DNA of 64,000 nucleotides from Gammaproteobacteria bacterium (GCA_024234995.1 JACKNF010000003.1:186001-250000), one strand, 5' to 3'; shown: positions 1 through 8,274, numbered from the stretch's first letter. The notes: generated from the letters alone by a model not told the origin. Numbers and translations are program-made.

Positions 1-2
1 AA

Positions 3-278
3 CAGATTTTGCAGAAACTGCCATCCGGACCGGTGAGCGTGGCGCTCAACACGCTTGGCCGGCCGTGTGAAGGTATGGCGCTGATCGAGGGCTTTCGCGG
101 CGATATTCTGGTCTGGCTGCGATTGAACGGCGACGGGACGGTGGCACGCTGCCATCCTCGCGATCCCTCCTGGTTCCAATGGCCCCTGCTGGAAGCAGCC
201 ATCGAGGGCAACATCGTGGCGGATTTCCCGCTATGCAATAAATCGTTTAACGGCTCGTATTCGGGCCATGATTTGTAG
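3..278 (+). CDS. Group-4 hydrogenase/complex I-like large subunit (HyfG/HycE/NuoD family), C-terminal fragment
   Basis: The reading frame is open from the window edge, so this is the last ~91 residues of a longer protein. The segment with RDPSWFQWPLLEAAIEGNIV followed by ADFPLCNKSF aligns by eye with the end of HycE/HyfG and NuoD (RGN-V-D-P motif). In true [NiFe] hydrogenases of this family the next residues are DPCYSC, which carry two Ni ligands; here the same place reads NGSYSG and the protein stops a few residues later. Both cysteines are therefore replaced, so the subunit should not bind the Ni-Fe centre and probably works as an electron-transfer or ion-pumping complex subunit. The next gene, 11 bp downstream, is the matching Fe-S small subunit. 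The family call is fairly sure; the exact complex is unknown because the rest lies outside the window. Confidence 0.75.
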   Translation, partial: QILQKLPSGPVSVALNTLGRPCEGMALIEGFRGDILVWLRLNGDGTVARCHPRDPSWFQWPLLEAAIEGNIVADFPLCNKSFNGSYSGHDL

Positions 279-289
279 GCCACGCTGCC

Positions 290-802
290 ATGCGTAAATT
301 CTTGTTGCAAAACCTATGGCGGCCGCCGCTCACGGTTCCTGCTCCCGCACCTTCCGGACAAGCGCTGGCTGAATTAGGCGCGAAGGTCGATCAGGCAGCC
401 CGGCAGCGGCTAGGGCGCAGTCTAGCGATCCGTGAGGTGGATGCCGGTTCCTGCAACGGTTGCGAACTGGAAATTCATGCGCTGAATAACGCCTTTTATG
501 ATCTGGAACGCTTCGGTTTCCATTTCGTCGCTTCGCCGCGCCATGCGGATGTATTGCTGGTCACCGGGCCGGTGACCATGAATATGCGCGAGGCGCTGGA
601 GCGCACCTACGCGGCGACGCCCGACCCTAAATGGGTGGTGGCGGTGGGCGATTGCGGGCGGGATGGCGGTGTGTTCGCCAGAAGCTATGCCTGTGCAGGT
701 GGAGTGGCCGAGGTGATCCCAGTTGATTTGCACATTCCTGGTTGCCCGCCGGCTCCGATGCAATTGCTGGAGGGATTGTTAGCCTTGCTGCAAGTGAATT
801 GA
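290..802 (+). CDS. NuoB/HycG/HyfI-like [4Fe-4S] subunit of a complex I-like or hydrogenase-4-like complex
   Basis: A 170-residue protein of the NADH dehydrogenase 20 kDa subunit family, which carries the terminal N2-type [4Fe-4S] cluster. Visible motifs are SCNGCELE (C55, C58), VGDCGRDGGVF (C122) and PGCPP (C152), the spacing seen in hydrogenase-4 and formate hydrogenlyase small subunits rather than the tandem CC of true NuoB. Residues 1-45 are a Pro/Ala-rich lead similar to HycG and HyfI. It sits 11 bp behind the large subunit and is the last gene of that operon. Transcription converges with kaiC, whose stop lies 31 bp further on. It is likely the electron exit site to quinone in a membrane complex encoded mostly to the left of the window. 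Confidence 0.8.
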   Translation: MRKFLLQNLWRPPLTVPAPAPSGQALAELGAKVDQAARQRLGRSLAIREVDAGSCNGCELEIHALNNAFYDLERFGFHFVASPRHADVLLVTGPVTMNMREALERTYAATPDPKWVVAVGDCGRDGGVFARSYACAGGVAEVIPVDLHIPGCPPAPMQLLEGLLALLQVN

Positions 803-833
803 AAGGAGAATCCTGGAACAGGATACCGGACTC

Positions 834-2357
834 TCACACGTTATGATTAACAAACAAGGCGTTCAACCGCCCGATTTCCTGAGGTTCCACATGGCGCGGA
901 TGACCCGACAGGATACCGGTAACGTTGCGGAAGGCCTTACCAATGTGCATGCCGCTGGCGTCGATGGAAAACTCGCGGATCTCCTTATCATGGGCTGAGC
1001 CGCGCATCTTCAGCACCGTGATGCCGCGCGTGATCTCCCCAAACATCTCCACGTAGCGCAGCAGAATAATGGAATCCGTGATAGTGGAAATATGCGCTTC
1101 AGTGATCGATTCGCCGCCGATCAGCCGCGGCGTCGTGGAGGTGAACAAGCCAGCGATTTCACGGTGCTTGATGAACGACGTCAAGCCGATGACGAACTCG
1201 CGGTAACCCTTGACGGTGGAGACCCGTTCTAGCGCGGACAGGCTGTCCACCGCCACGCGATTAGGCTGGAATTCATCAATGGCCATCTTGATGGCGATCA
1301 GATGATCTTCCAGCCCCATTGTTTCCGGATAAGTTGCGATGACCCTGAGCAAGCCCCGGGATTCCAAATCTTCAAAGTTTTTGCCCCAGCCAGTCGCATT
1401 CCGCGTCAACTGATCCCGGCTCTCCTCGAAAGCCAAAAATAGGCATCGCTCGTCTCCGGACGCACCGCTGGCGGCAAACTCGGTGGTGATGAGCGTTTTG
1501 CCGCAACCAGTGGCCCCGGACACCAGAATAATCGAATCACGGAAGAATCCGCCGCCACACATGGCGTCTAATTCGCGGCTGCCGGACGTGAGGCGGGTGT
1601 TCGACGAGCGTTGCTTGAGTTCGATGGCTGACAGCGGGATGACCACGATACCCTGACCGGGGAGTACCGTCAGCGGATATTCACCCTTCTGGTGTTCGGT
1701 GCCGCGGAATTTGAGCAGTTCCACGGTCCGCCGCCGCTTCTCCCCATCCAGCACATTGCGCAGGATCATGACATTATCGACTACGAACTCTTCGACACCG
1801 TAGCGGCTGATGTCACCGTACTCCTGGGTACGCTCGGCGGTCATGATCGCGGTGATGTTCATCAGCTTCAGCGCGGCTGAAATGCGGAACAGCTCATTGC
1901 GGATTAGCGCGTGATTCTCAAAATGACTGAACAAGGACCCCAGTGAATCCATGGCCAATCGCCGCGCGCCGACCCGGTTAACCGCAACCTCGATACGGGC
2001 TAGCAACGCACCAAGATCGTAGGCGCCGGCGATGACCTCAGCCTCACCAGGCAGCGGCGAAGCATCGACGAAAGCCCAGCATCCTGCGGCTTCCCAAGCA
2101 GCGATATCCCAGCCCAGGGAAGCCATATTGCGGCGGATATCGGCGGGCGCTTCCTCGAAAGTCACAAATACGCCGTGCTGGCCAAACTGGCGGATGCCTT
2201 CAGCAAGGAACTGGACAGCGAACACGGTCTTGGCGCTGCCAGCCGACCCCGCAATCAGGGTAGTGCGCCCCTCAGGTAATCCACCTTTAGCAATCGCATC
2301 GAAACCGGCAATTCCCGTCGCCAGCTTGCTAATCCGATTAGAGTGATAAGAGGACAT
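834..2357 (-). CDS. kaiC: KaiC circadian clock ATPase/autokinase
   Basis: A double RecA-like ATPase of 507 residues, close to the usual ~520. CI domain: Walker A GSAGSAKT (37-44), catalytic EE (68-69), Walker B AMDSL (D137). CII domain: Walker A GATGCGKT (281-288), EE (311-312), Walker B AVDSL (D371). The CII segment SITEAHISTITDS keeps the autophosphorylation pair equivalent to S431/T432 of cyanobacterial KaiC (here S424/T425) and the neighbouring Thr (T419). The start was set at the ATG at 2357 because it has an AAGGAG site overlapping the kaiB stop; an upstream TTG would extend into kaiB. It is the last gene of a five-gene operon. The C-terminal tail after the conserved core is short (QEIGRLNALFVNHNV), and that tail is the region KaiA grips in cyanobacteria. 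Confidence 0.95.
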   Translation of the reverse strand: MSSYHSNRISKLATGIAGFDAIAKGGLPEGRTTLIAGSAGSAKTVFAVQFLAEGIRQFGQHGVFVTFEEAPADIRRNMASLGWDIAAWEAAGCWAFVDASPLPGEAEVIAGAYDLGALLARIEVAVNRVGARRLAMDSLGSLFSHFENHALIRNELFRISAALKLMNITAIMTAERTQEYGDISRYGVEEFVVDNVMILRNVLDGEKRRRTVELLKFRGTEHQKGEYPLTVLPGQGIVVIPLSAIELKQRSSNTRLTSGSRELDAMCGGGFFRDSIILVSGATGCGKTLITTEFAASGASGDERCLFLAFEESRDQLTRNATGWGKNFEDLESRGLLRVIATYPETMGLEDHLIAIKMAIDEFQPNRVAVDSLSALERVSTVKGYREFVIGLTSFIKHREIAGLFTSTTPRLIGGESITEAHISTITDSIILLRYVEMFGEITRGITVLKMRGSAHDKEIREFSIDASGMHIGKAFRNVTGILSGHPRHVEPQEIGRLNALFVNHNV

Positions 2358-2370
2358 CGCAGGTAGCTCC

Positions 2371-2658
2371 TTATAGTTGTCCGTGGATTTGCTCAATATC
2401 CAGTCCTCGCAGGACGCGCTCAACATCGGAGAGGTCACCAATGATACGTCGCAAAGGTTGCGGTAAGTCCTTGATCAGAGTCGGTGTAGCAATAATACGA
2501 TCTTTCTCGGCAAGTTCAGGTGATTGCAAGACATCGATGATTTGCACCTCGAACTGACCTTGCATTTCCGCCTCGCAAATTCGGTACAGGTTGCTAATTG
2601 CACGCTCGCTTTGCGGGGTACATCCGGTAATGTAGAGCTTGAGCAGGTATTTATTCAT
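2371..2658 (-). CDS. kaiB: KaiB clock protein
   Basis: A 95-residue thioredoxin-like KaiB. Conserved blocks are KLYITGCTPQS at the N-terminus, IIDVLQSPELAE in the middle, and ATPTLIKDLPQPLRR with IIGDLSDVERVLRGL near the end, all very close to cyanobacterial KaiB. KaiB binds the CI ring of phosphorylated KaiC after a fold switch and sequesters KaiA. The start was chosen at 2658 because the family begins a few residues before KLY; an earlier start would add residues lying inside the upstream gene. It is spaced 13 bp from both neighbours, so it is translated from a polycistronic message. The SD sequence before it is weak, which suggests coupling to the preceding gene. Confidence 0.95.
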   Translation of the reverse strand: MNKYLLKLYITGCTPQSERAISNLYRICEAEMQGQFEVQIIDVLQSPELAEKDRIIATPTLIKDLPQPLRRIIGDLSDVERVLRGLDIEQIHGQL

Positions 2659-2671
2659 GGTGCGAAGTCCA

Positions 2672-3547
2672 TCAAAGGGGTTCTCTTCCAGTCTGTGTGC
2701 TATGCAGCGCATTCCGGTAGAAATGCCGGTAGTAATTGACCAGATCTCCCATCAATTCCAGCGCCATTAGCCGCCCTTCGTCGGCATAGAATTTGGCGGC
2801 ATATTTGCCCCGGTTCTGCAAGGCGATTTCCAAAGCGCGGGAGTGCAGGTCAATAACATCACGCGGTCCAGCCTTCAAAAAACCCAGTTGTTGAGCCAGT
2901 GCGGTCAACCCGCGATCGACGGGATACTCCACCTTGAATGCCTGCTGCTCCACCGCCTTTTCTAGCAGGTCGCGATATGTGTTGACCAGCGTCTGAAACA
3001 GCGCCGCATTATAGTCAGCTAAAGCTTTCTGGCTATACAATGACAACGTCACGGGAGTATGGCCGTTGATTCTTTTGGTCAGCTCCAGCAGTTCCCGTTG
3101 TTGTTCCGCCTCCTCACGGGCGGCATTCACCCGTTGCTGGAGTTGATGGCGCTCGACGGCGTATTTAAAGGTGCGCGAGAGCAGATATTCAGGTTCAAAG
3201 TGGCCTTTGACCAGATAATCCTGAGCGCCTGCTTCGACTGCAGCGATGCCCATGGATTCATCTGACTGGTTGGTCAGCACCACAATCGGGATATCGGAAA
3301 TCATGGCGCGCATTTTTTGCAGGGTAACCAGTCCCTGGCTATCCGGAAGCCCAAGATCCAGCGCTATCAAATCGAAAGCCTGTTCTTTCAGCATAGCTAG
3401 AGCGGCAGTCAAAGTGACGACATGCGTGATAGCAAATCCAAATGGATCTGCTTCCTGGAGCCATTCCCTGGTCAACCGGGCATGGCCCGCATCGTCTTCA
3501 ACCAAGAGCAGGCGCAGTAGTTGAGTAGGCGCTTGCACATCAGCCAT
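2672..3547 (-). CDS. Receiver protein with KaiA/RsbU_N-like C-terminal domain (KaiA3-type candidate)
   Basis: A 291-residue protein in two parts. Residues ~10-125 are a response-regulator receiver with acidic pair E17-D18-D19, phosphoacceptor D64 (ALDLGLPDS) and K114. A coiled linker (~130-155) follows. Residues ~170-280 are an all-helical domain with the pattern TYRDLLEKAV, then PRDVIDLHSRALE, then DEGRLMALELMGDLVNYY, which matches by eye the C-terminal KaiC-binding domain of KaiA (VVEIHMDLMD, YRLTLIDVLAHLCEMYRR) and the related RsbU_N domain. This layout is the one described for KaiA3 of Synechocystis. Position directly before kaiB and kaiC supports a KaiA role: stimulating KaiC phosphorylation under control of a phosphorelay. 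The alternative is an RsbU_N-type partner-switch adaptor. An AGAGGA site precedes the ATG; the gap to the upstream regulator is 5 bp. Confidence 0.8.
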   Translation of the reverse strand: MADVQAPTQLLRLLLVEDDAGHARLTREWLQEADPFGFAITHVVTLTAALAMLKEQAFDLIALDLGLPDSQGLVTLQKMRAMISDIPIVVLTNQSDESMGIAAVEAGAQDYLVKGHFEPEYLLSRTFKYAVERHQLQQRVNAAREEAEQQRELLELTKRINGHTPVTLSLYSQKALADYNAALFQTLVNTYRDLLEKAVEQQAFKVEYPVDRGLTALAQQLGFLKAGPRDVIDLHSRALEIALQNRGKYAAKFYADEGRLMALELMGDLVNYYRHFYRNALHSTQTGREPL

Positions 3548-3552
3548 GTCAT

Positions 3553-4008
3553 CTATTTCCTCTGATCAGGAAGCCGCACGATGGAAAACCAGAACTCCTG
3601 AATACTGGTCACCACTTTGATCAGTTGATCCAGGTCCACGGGTTTGGTGACATAGCAATTCGCTTGTAATTCATAAGCGCGCAAAACGTCTTCATCCGCC
3701 TGAGAGGTGGTCAAAATCACGACAGGCACTACTTTCAGCACTGGATCGGCTTTGATCTCAGCCAGCACGGCTCGTCCGTCCATGCGGGGCATATTGAGAT
3801 CAAGGAGGATGATGTCAATCGGGGGCGCATGTTCATAAGGCGGCAGCCTGCGCAGAAACGCCAAGGCTTTAATTCCATCATCGACGATATGAATACGATT
3901 GGCAACCTTGCCATCTTTCAGCGCCTCACAGGTCAAGCGTGCGTCAGCCGGACTGTCCTCTACCAGGAGAATGTTGATCAACTGAGTCGAATAAAGGGTA
4001 TTATCCAT
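3553..4008 (-). CDS. Single-domain response regulator, Rcp1 type
   Basis: A 151-residue receiver-only protein. It shows ILLVEDSPADARLT at the N-terminus, the phosphoacceptor in LLDLNMPRMDG, the switch Thr in VILTTS and Lys in VTKPVD, followed by the helix DLDQLIKVVTSIQEFW. The ADARL segment and the length are typical of Rcp1 regulators that pair with phytochrome-like Cph1 kinases. With no output domain it must act by phosphotransfer or protein contact. It lies between the sensor kinase (52 bp upstream) and the KaiA-like receiver protein (5 bp downstream), so it is the likely shuttle in an input or output path of the Kai proteins. Confidence 0.9.
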   Translation of the reverse strand: MDNTLYSTQLINILLVEDSPADARLTCEALKDGKVANRIHIVDDGIKALAFLRRLPPYEHAPPIDIILLDLNMPRMDGRAVLAEIKADPVLKVVPVVILTTSQADEDVLRAYELQANCYVTKPVDLDQLIKVVTSIQEFWFSIVRLPDQRK

Positions 4009-4060
4009 GACAATTCATAATTTCGATATGCTGTTCAAAGTTTAGCGTAGGGATACAGGA

Positions 4061-5872
4061 TTAAGCGGGACCCATAGTGAGTGAATGATCGGGCAGAAAG
4101 AAGCGAAAGCACGTTCCCTGATCCAGCTTGGACTCGACCCAAATGCGCCCGCCATGACGCTCAACGATCTTTTTACAAACCGCCAGTCCAATCCCGGTGC
4201 CGGGGTACTCTTCCCGGGTATGCAGACGCTGAAAGATAATGAAAATGCGTTCAAAAAAACACGGCTCAATACCAATGCCATTATCACACACCGCAAAGAT
4301 CCAGCCGGAAACCTGTCCATCCAAAGGAGCATGGCAGGTTTTTTTGAGATGCTGGGCGCTGATCGTGATGTGTGGCGGCTCATCCGGTTTGTGGAAACGG
4401 AGGGCGTTGGCCAGCAGGTTTTGCAGCAATAGGTGCATTTGCCCTGAATCAGCGACGATAGTGGGCAAGGGATCATAATCGATGCGTGCTGCATGATCGC
4501 GGATAGCGGCTTCAAGATTGGCAAGAACGCTGGATAATACCTGGGCCATGTCGGTCGACGCATAGGTTTGGCTGCGCGTACTGATCCGCGAGAACGCTAA
4601 TAAATCGAGAATCAGTTGCTGCATGCGCTTGGCCCCATCCACCGCGATGGCGATAAATTCGTGGGCCGAATCGTCCAATTTATTCCGGTAGCGGCGCTCC
4701 AATAATTGCAGATACCCGGTAATCATGCGCAAAGGTTCTTGCAGATCGTGGGAAGCGACATAAGCGAATTGCTCAAGATCTGCGTTGCTGTGCTGCAAAT
4801 CCAATTCGCGCTGTTTGAGCTGGGTGATCTCAGTATGTAATTGCAACTGGCGTCCGCCGGGTAAGGTGCGATCGCGGACCAGCACCCATCGTCCATCACG
4901 CAGCCGGCGTTCCAGCAAGCGCATGTCCGCTGCCGCTTCAATCACGATTTCCTCAGTGACCATGGCCTGTTCGGTCAGAGCGGCATTGATCGCAGCCAGC
5001 GGCTGTCCTTCAACCCATACCGGCGTGTGATCAGCGCCGTAGAGTTCATTCAGCCGGGGATTAGCCAGTAGCACCAGACCCTCGGCATCCATTAAGGCCA
5101 GCCCCTCCGTCATGTTAGCCAGTGCGTAATCAAGATGCAGAAGCGCTGTCTTGGAGCGGGCGTGTTCATCCGCATAAAGACTCGCCAGTTTACAATGGAC
5201 CCGGTTAGCATTGGTGACCGCAATATGAGTGACCGCAGTATCGAGCCCGTCCTCGCCACACGCGGATGTCAAGTTGTTCAGACAAAGGCCGCCTGGCCCG
5301 TATGCAGAATCCAGTGCGCCGGCACAGTGAGTAACGGCCGCCAGGCGGCGGGCCAAGTAGTGGAACAGGAACAGCACAATGAGCAGAGCCAGAGCCAGTA
5401 TTTCCACAGTGGTGGTAATCAGCCGCTGCACGGATCGACGGATCAGTTGGGCGCGAATGGCATCTTCATCGCTTATCAGGCGCAGACGCGCGATTTCAAG
5501 CGGCTGGCCTCCAAGAGGAAATCGCAATGGAATTTCCCATTCAACGGGATATTTGACTGAAGGCTGACCGGCCTGCGCTTGAATCTGGCCTTGTTTTGTA
5601 ATCGCCGCATAGTAGAGATCGGGCATCGTAACCAGGACATCCAAAAGTGCCTGAATTTGAGTGTTGTTTCCGGCCCAGACAGCCTGGCTCAGGCGGGTAT
5701 CAGCAAGATGGCGAACCGGGTCAAAGGGGGCCATAAGTCCAGCGCGAGCAGTCCGGTAGTCGAAATAAAACTGGATGGCAGTCGCGCTGATTATCACCAG
5801 CAGGCTTAATAAAACGATGCCGGCGATCAGCGTCTGGCCAATCCGGTGATGCAGCAGGGAAAGCGCACTCAT
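4061..5872 (-). CDS. Membrane sensor histidine kinase (PAS, HisKA, HATPase), first gene of the Kai operon
   Basis: A 603-residue kinase. TM1 (~10-32, GQTLIAGIVLLSLLVIISAT) and TM2 (~148-172) bracket a periplasmic sensor of about 115 residues. A PAS-like region (~255-345) with AEGLVLLANPRLNELYG follows, then HisKA with H375 in YVASHDLQEPLRMI and an HATPase domain (LLQNLLANALRFH, VCDNGIGIE, GTGIGLAVCKKIVERHGG). The ASHDLQEPL type of H-box and the Rcp1 regulator directly downstream match Cph1/Rcp1-type pairs, but no GAF/PHY photosensor is present. It lacks the KaiB-like N-terminal domain of SasA, so direct KaiC sensing by that route is not expected. The signal is unknown. Transcription of all five genes probably starts in the 146 bp before it. 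Confidence 0.88.
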   Translation of the reverse strand: MSALSLLHHRIGQTLIAGIVLLSLLVIISATAIQFYFDYRTARAGLMAPFDPVRHLADTRLSQAVWAGNNTQIQALLDVLVTMPDLYYAAITKQGQIQAQAGQPSVKYPVEWEIPLRFPLGGQPLEIARLRLISDEDAIRAQLIRRSVQRLITTTVEILALALLIVLFLFHYLARRLAAVTHCAGALDSAYGPGGLCLNNLTSACGEDGLDTAVTHIAVTNANRVHCKLASLYADEHARSKTALLHLDYALANMTEGLALMDAEGLVLLANPRLNELYGADHTPVWVEGQPLAAINAALTEQAMVTEEIVIEAAADMRLLERRLRDGRWVLVRDRTLPGGRQLQLHTEITQLKQRELDLQHSNADLEQFAYVASHDLQEPLRMITGYLQLLERRYRNKLDDSAHEFIAIAVDGAKRMQQLILDLLAFSRISTRSQTYASTDMAQVLSSVLANLEAAIRDHAARIDYDPLPTIVADSGQMHLLLQNLLANALRFHKPDEPPHITISAQHLKKTCHAPLDGQVSGWIFAVCDNGIGIEPCFFERIFIIFQRLHTREEYPGTGIGLAVCKKIVERHGGRIWVESKLDQGTCFRFFLPDHSLTMGPA

Positions 5873-6018
5873 GACCCAATTCTGCCGGGCTTGAGCAATT
5901 CATCGGCGGACTGTTGATAACCCCTATCCTGCTTTATGTTGCGTAATGCAGAGGGAGGGCGGTATGGAGGGCACTTGCACAGGACTATTAGAATTCGTGT
6001 CACATCGCTTATCAATCC

Positions 6019-8148
6019 TCAACCCTCCCCTGTAGCGGGAGCGTTCAGGCACCCCATGTTTTGCAGGTAGTCCGTCATGCTGGCTGCGGAAACGGGCTGG
6101 CCATATCGCCAGCCTTGTGCATGATCGCAACCGATGTGCAGTAAATATGCAGCTTGTTCAGTGGTTTCAACACCTTCGGCAATCACCTGTTTTTTGAGGC
6201 CATGTGCTATGTTAATGATCGATTGGGTCAATAGGGTGCTGCTGGAATCGGTCAATACGTCGACAATAAAACTCTGGTCCACCTTTACAATATCGAAGGG
6301 CAGTTGCTTCAGCAAACCGAGGGATGAATAGCCTACGCCAAAATCATCCATATGCAATTCAATGCCTAGCTCGTGCAGGGCGTCTAGAGTTTGTCCAACG
6401 TAAGACTGATCTTGCATCACCGCGCTTTCGGTTAATTCCAGTCTCAGCGAGCAGGGTTGCATATTACTGCACGCCAGCAAGCCTCTAATCGTTCCAATGA
6501 AACTTTTATCTGCTAATTGCTTAGGAGAAATATTAACTGCCACCGGCACAAGGCTGACACCCATAGCGCGCCATGCTGCAATCTGCCGGCAGACTTCCGC
6601 TAGAATCCAGTTGCCAACGGGTATAATCAGGCCGGTGTCTTCGAGCAACGGGATAAAACCGTTCGGCAGAACCACTCCCCGGTTCGGATGCTGCCAGCGT
6701 ACCAGCGCTTCCATGCCGATAGGCTGTTCATCACAAAGACGCACCTGAATCTGGTAATACAGAACAAACTCCTGCCGTTCCAATGCCCGGCGCAGGTCAT
6801 GTTCCAGACTCAGACGGTTGAGGTTATGGGTATCGAGTTCTTTAGAATAAAAACAGAAGTCGACTTCCTTGTGGCGCTTAGCGTAATACATGGCGCTATC
6901 AGCCCGGCACAGCAACTCATCGGTATTCCCGGCATCATCAGGGTAGATGCTGATACCGATGCTGGGAATAGCAAATAACTCACCGCTATCCATTACGAAA
7001 GGTTGTTTAAAAAGTTTCTGCAGTTTTCTGGCGAAGGCGCTGACCTGTTTGCGGTCGCTCAACCCTTCCAGCAGCACAGTGAATTCATCACCTCCCATCC
7101 GTGCCACCGTGTCGGATTTACGTACTGCTTCGGCCAGCCGGGATGCGAATTGCTGGAGCAAGTGATCGCCGACCTTATGACCCAGCGTATCGTTGATTTC
7201 CTTAAAATGATTCAGATCTATAAACAACACAGCGGCCTTGGTTTTGCTACGCTGCGCCCGCAGGAGCGCCTGGTTAAGGCGATCAGTAAACAAGACGCGA
7301 TTAGGTAAGGCGGTCAAGCTGTCGTGGCTGGCCAGATGCCGGGCCTGGGCTTCCGCTTTTTTATGCCGGGTCACATCGTGCAGCATCACCAGATAGGCTT
7401 TCTGGCCTTGCCACTGAGTTTCGGTCGCCATCAGTTCAGCAATGCCCTGCGTCCGGTTAGGAAGCAGGATGGTGATTTCCATTTTGTCATGTAAAACGGG
7501 GATGCCAAAATCACCGCCTATCAACATTTGATCGTCACGGCCTAACTGGGTTTCTGCAGCCAGGTTAGCGAATAGAATCTTGCCCTGCTCATCCAATAGC
7601 AGAATACCGGCTTGATTCCTTCTCACTACGCTTTGAAATTGCTCCTGGCTGTTGCGCAACTCTTGTTTTAGTTGATTGATCTGTATTTCTAGTTGCTGTT
7701 TAACTTGGCTCAGTTCGCTGAGCAACTGCTGATTTTTGATCAGCAAACGAGCTTCCTGGACGCCTTCATGCAGTAAAGCGCGCAACTCCAGTAAGTCTAA
7801 AGGCCTCACCAGGTATGCGTCAGCCCATTCCAGGTTGATCGCCTGAACTGCCGTATCGAGCGCCGGATAATTGGCGAGCAAAATCCAAACTGTATTTGGA
7901 GCATGCTGCCGTACCTCGCTGAGAAGCTCAATGCCGACACCCGCCATGCGTTGGCCGATTACGATCACATCCACGGCCCGCTGATTCAGCAAGACTAGCA
8001 CCTGATCAACCGTAGTGGCCGTAACCACATGGAATTCATGAAGTAATTGGCGGTACAAGGCAGCCAGGATGTAAGGCTCATCTTCCAGGATTAATATCAC
8101 CCCCGGAGGATCAAACCCGTAATGCAGATCAACAAAAGGTGCAGTCAT
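6019..8148 (-). CDS. Degenerate REC - PAS - GGDEF - EAL c-di-GMP protein
   Basis: A 709-residue protein. Residues ~15-130 fold-match a receiver, but the phosphoacceptor site reads VIVIGQRMAG (Asp replaced by Gly) and the conserved Lys-Pro reads VRPLD, so phosphorylation is unlikely. A Gln/Leu-rich coiled coil (~130-165), a PAS-like region, a GGDEF domain with intact GGDEF plus I-site RKSD five residues before it, and an EAL domain (MEALVRW, VNIS, ELTES, DDFGVGYSS, KVDQSF, AEGVE) follow. Both enzymatic signatures look intact, so it could make or break c-di-GMP in a context-dependent way. It ends 146 bp upstream of the Kai operon's first gene on the same strand, so read-through is possible. Confidence 0.9.
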   Translation of the reverse strand: MTAPFVDLHYGFDPPGVILILEDEPYILAALYRQLLHEFHVVTATTVDQVLVLLNQRAVDVIVIGQRMAGVGIELLSEVRQHAPNTVWILLANYPALDTAVQAINLEWADAYLVRPLDLLELRALLHEGVQEARLLIKNQQLLSELSQVKQQLEIQINQLKQELRNSQEQFQSVVRRNQAGILLLDEQGKILFANLAAETQLGRDDQMLIGGDFGIPVLHDKMEITILLPNRTQGIAELMATETQWQGQKAYLVMLHDVTRHKKAEAQARHLASHDSLTALPNRVLFTDRLNQALLRAQRSKTKAAVLFIDLNHFKEINDTLGHKVGDHLLQQFASRLAEAVRKSDTVARMGGDEFTVLLEGLSDRKQVSAFARKLQKLFKQPFVMDSGELFAIPSIGISIYPDDAGNTDELLCRADSAMYYAKRHKEVDFCFYSKELDTHNLNRLSLEHDLRRALERQEFVLYYQIQVRLCDEQPIGMEALVRWQHPNRGVVLPNGFIPLLEDTGLIIPVGNWILAEVCRQIAAWRAMGVSLVPVAVNISPKQLADKSFIGTIRGLLACSNMQPCSLRLELTESAVMQDQSYVGQTLDALHELGIELHMDDFGVGYSSLGLLKQLPFDIVKVDQSFIVDVLTDSSSTLLTQSIINIAHGLKKQVIAEGVETTEQAAYLLHIGCDHAQGWRYGQPVSAASMTDYLQNMGCLNAPATGEG

Positions 8149-8245
8149 AGAAGAATCTTGATTGAGTGGTTCATAAATTAAAGTATAAGCCAGTCATTTA
8201 TTCAGAAGGCATTTTCCAGTCTCCAAAATAGCCAAACAACATGTT

Positions 8246-8274
8246 ACACTATGCATAATTTCATTAAATTTCAA
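8246..8274 (-). promoter_or_regulatory. Candidate sigma70 promoter for the GGDEF-EAL gene
   Basis: On the minus strand TTGAAA (8269-8274) and TAGTGT (8246-8251) are separated by 17 bases, in an AT-rich stretch about 100 bp before the ATG at 8148. It is a pattern match only; no other support. Confidence 0.3.

Noticed and set aside
810..824. ATCCTG/CAGGAT hairpin as terminator between the small subunit gene and kaiC
   Set aside because: Six-pair stem with no T-run on either strand; too weak to claim.
4061..5872. Reading the Kai operon kinase as SasA
   Set aside because: SasA has a KaiB-like N-terminal domain; this kinase has two TM helices and a periplasmic region instead.
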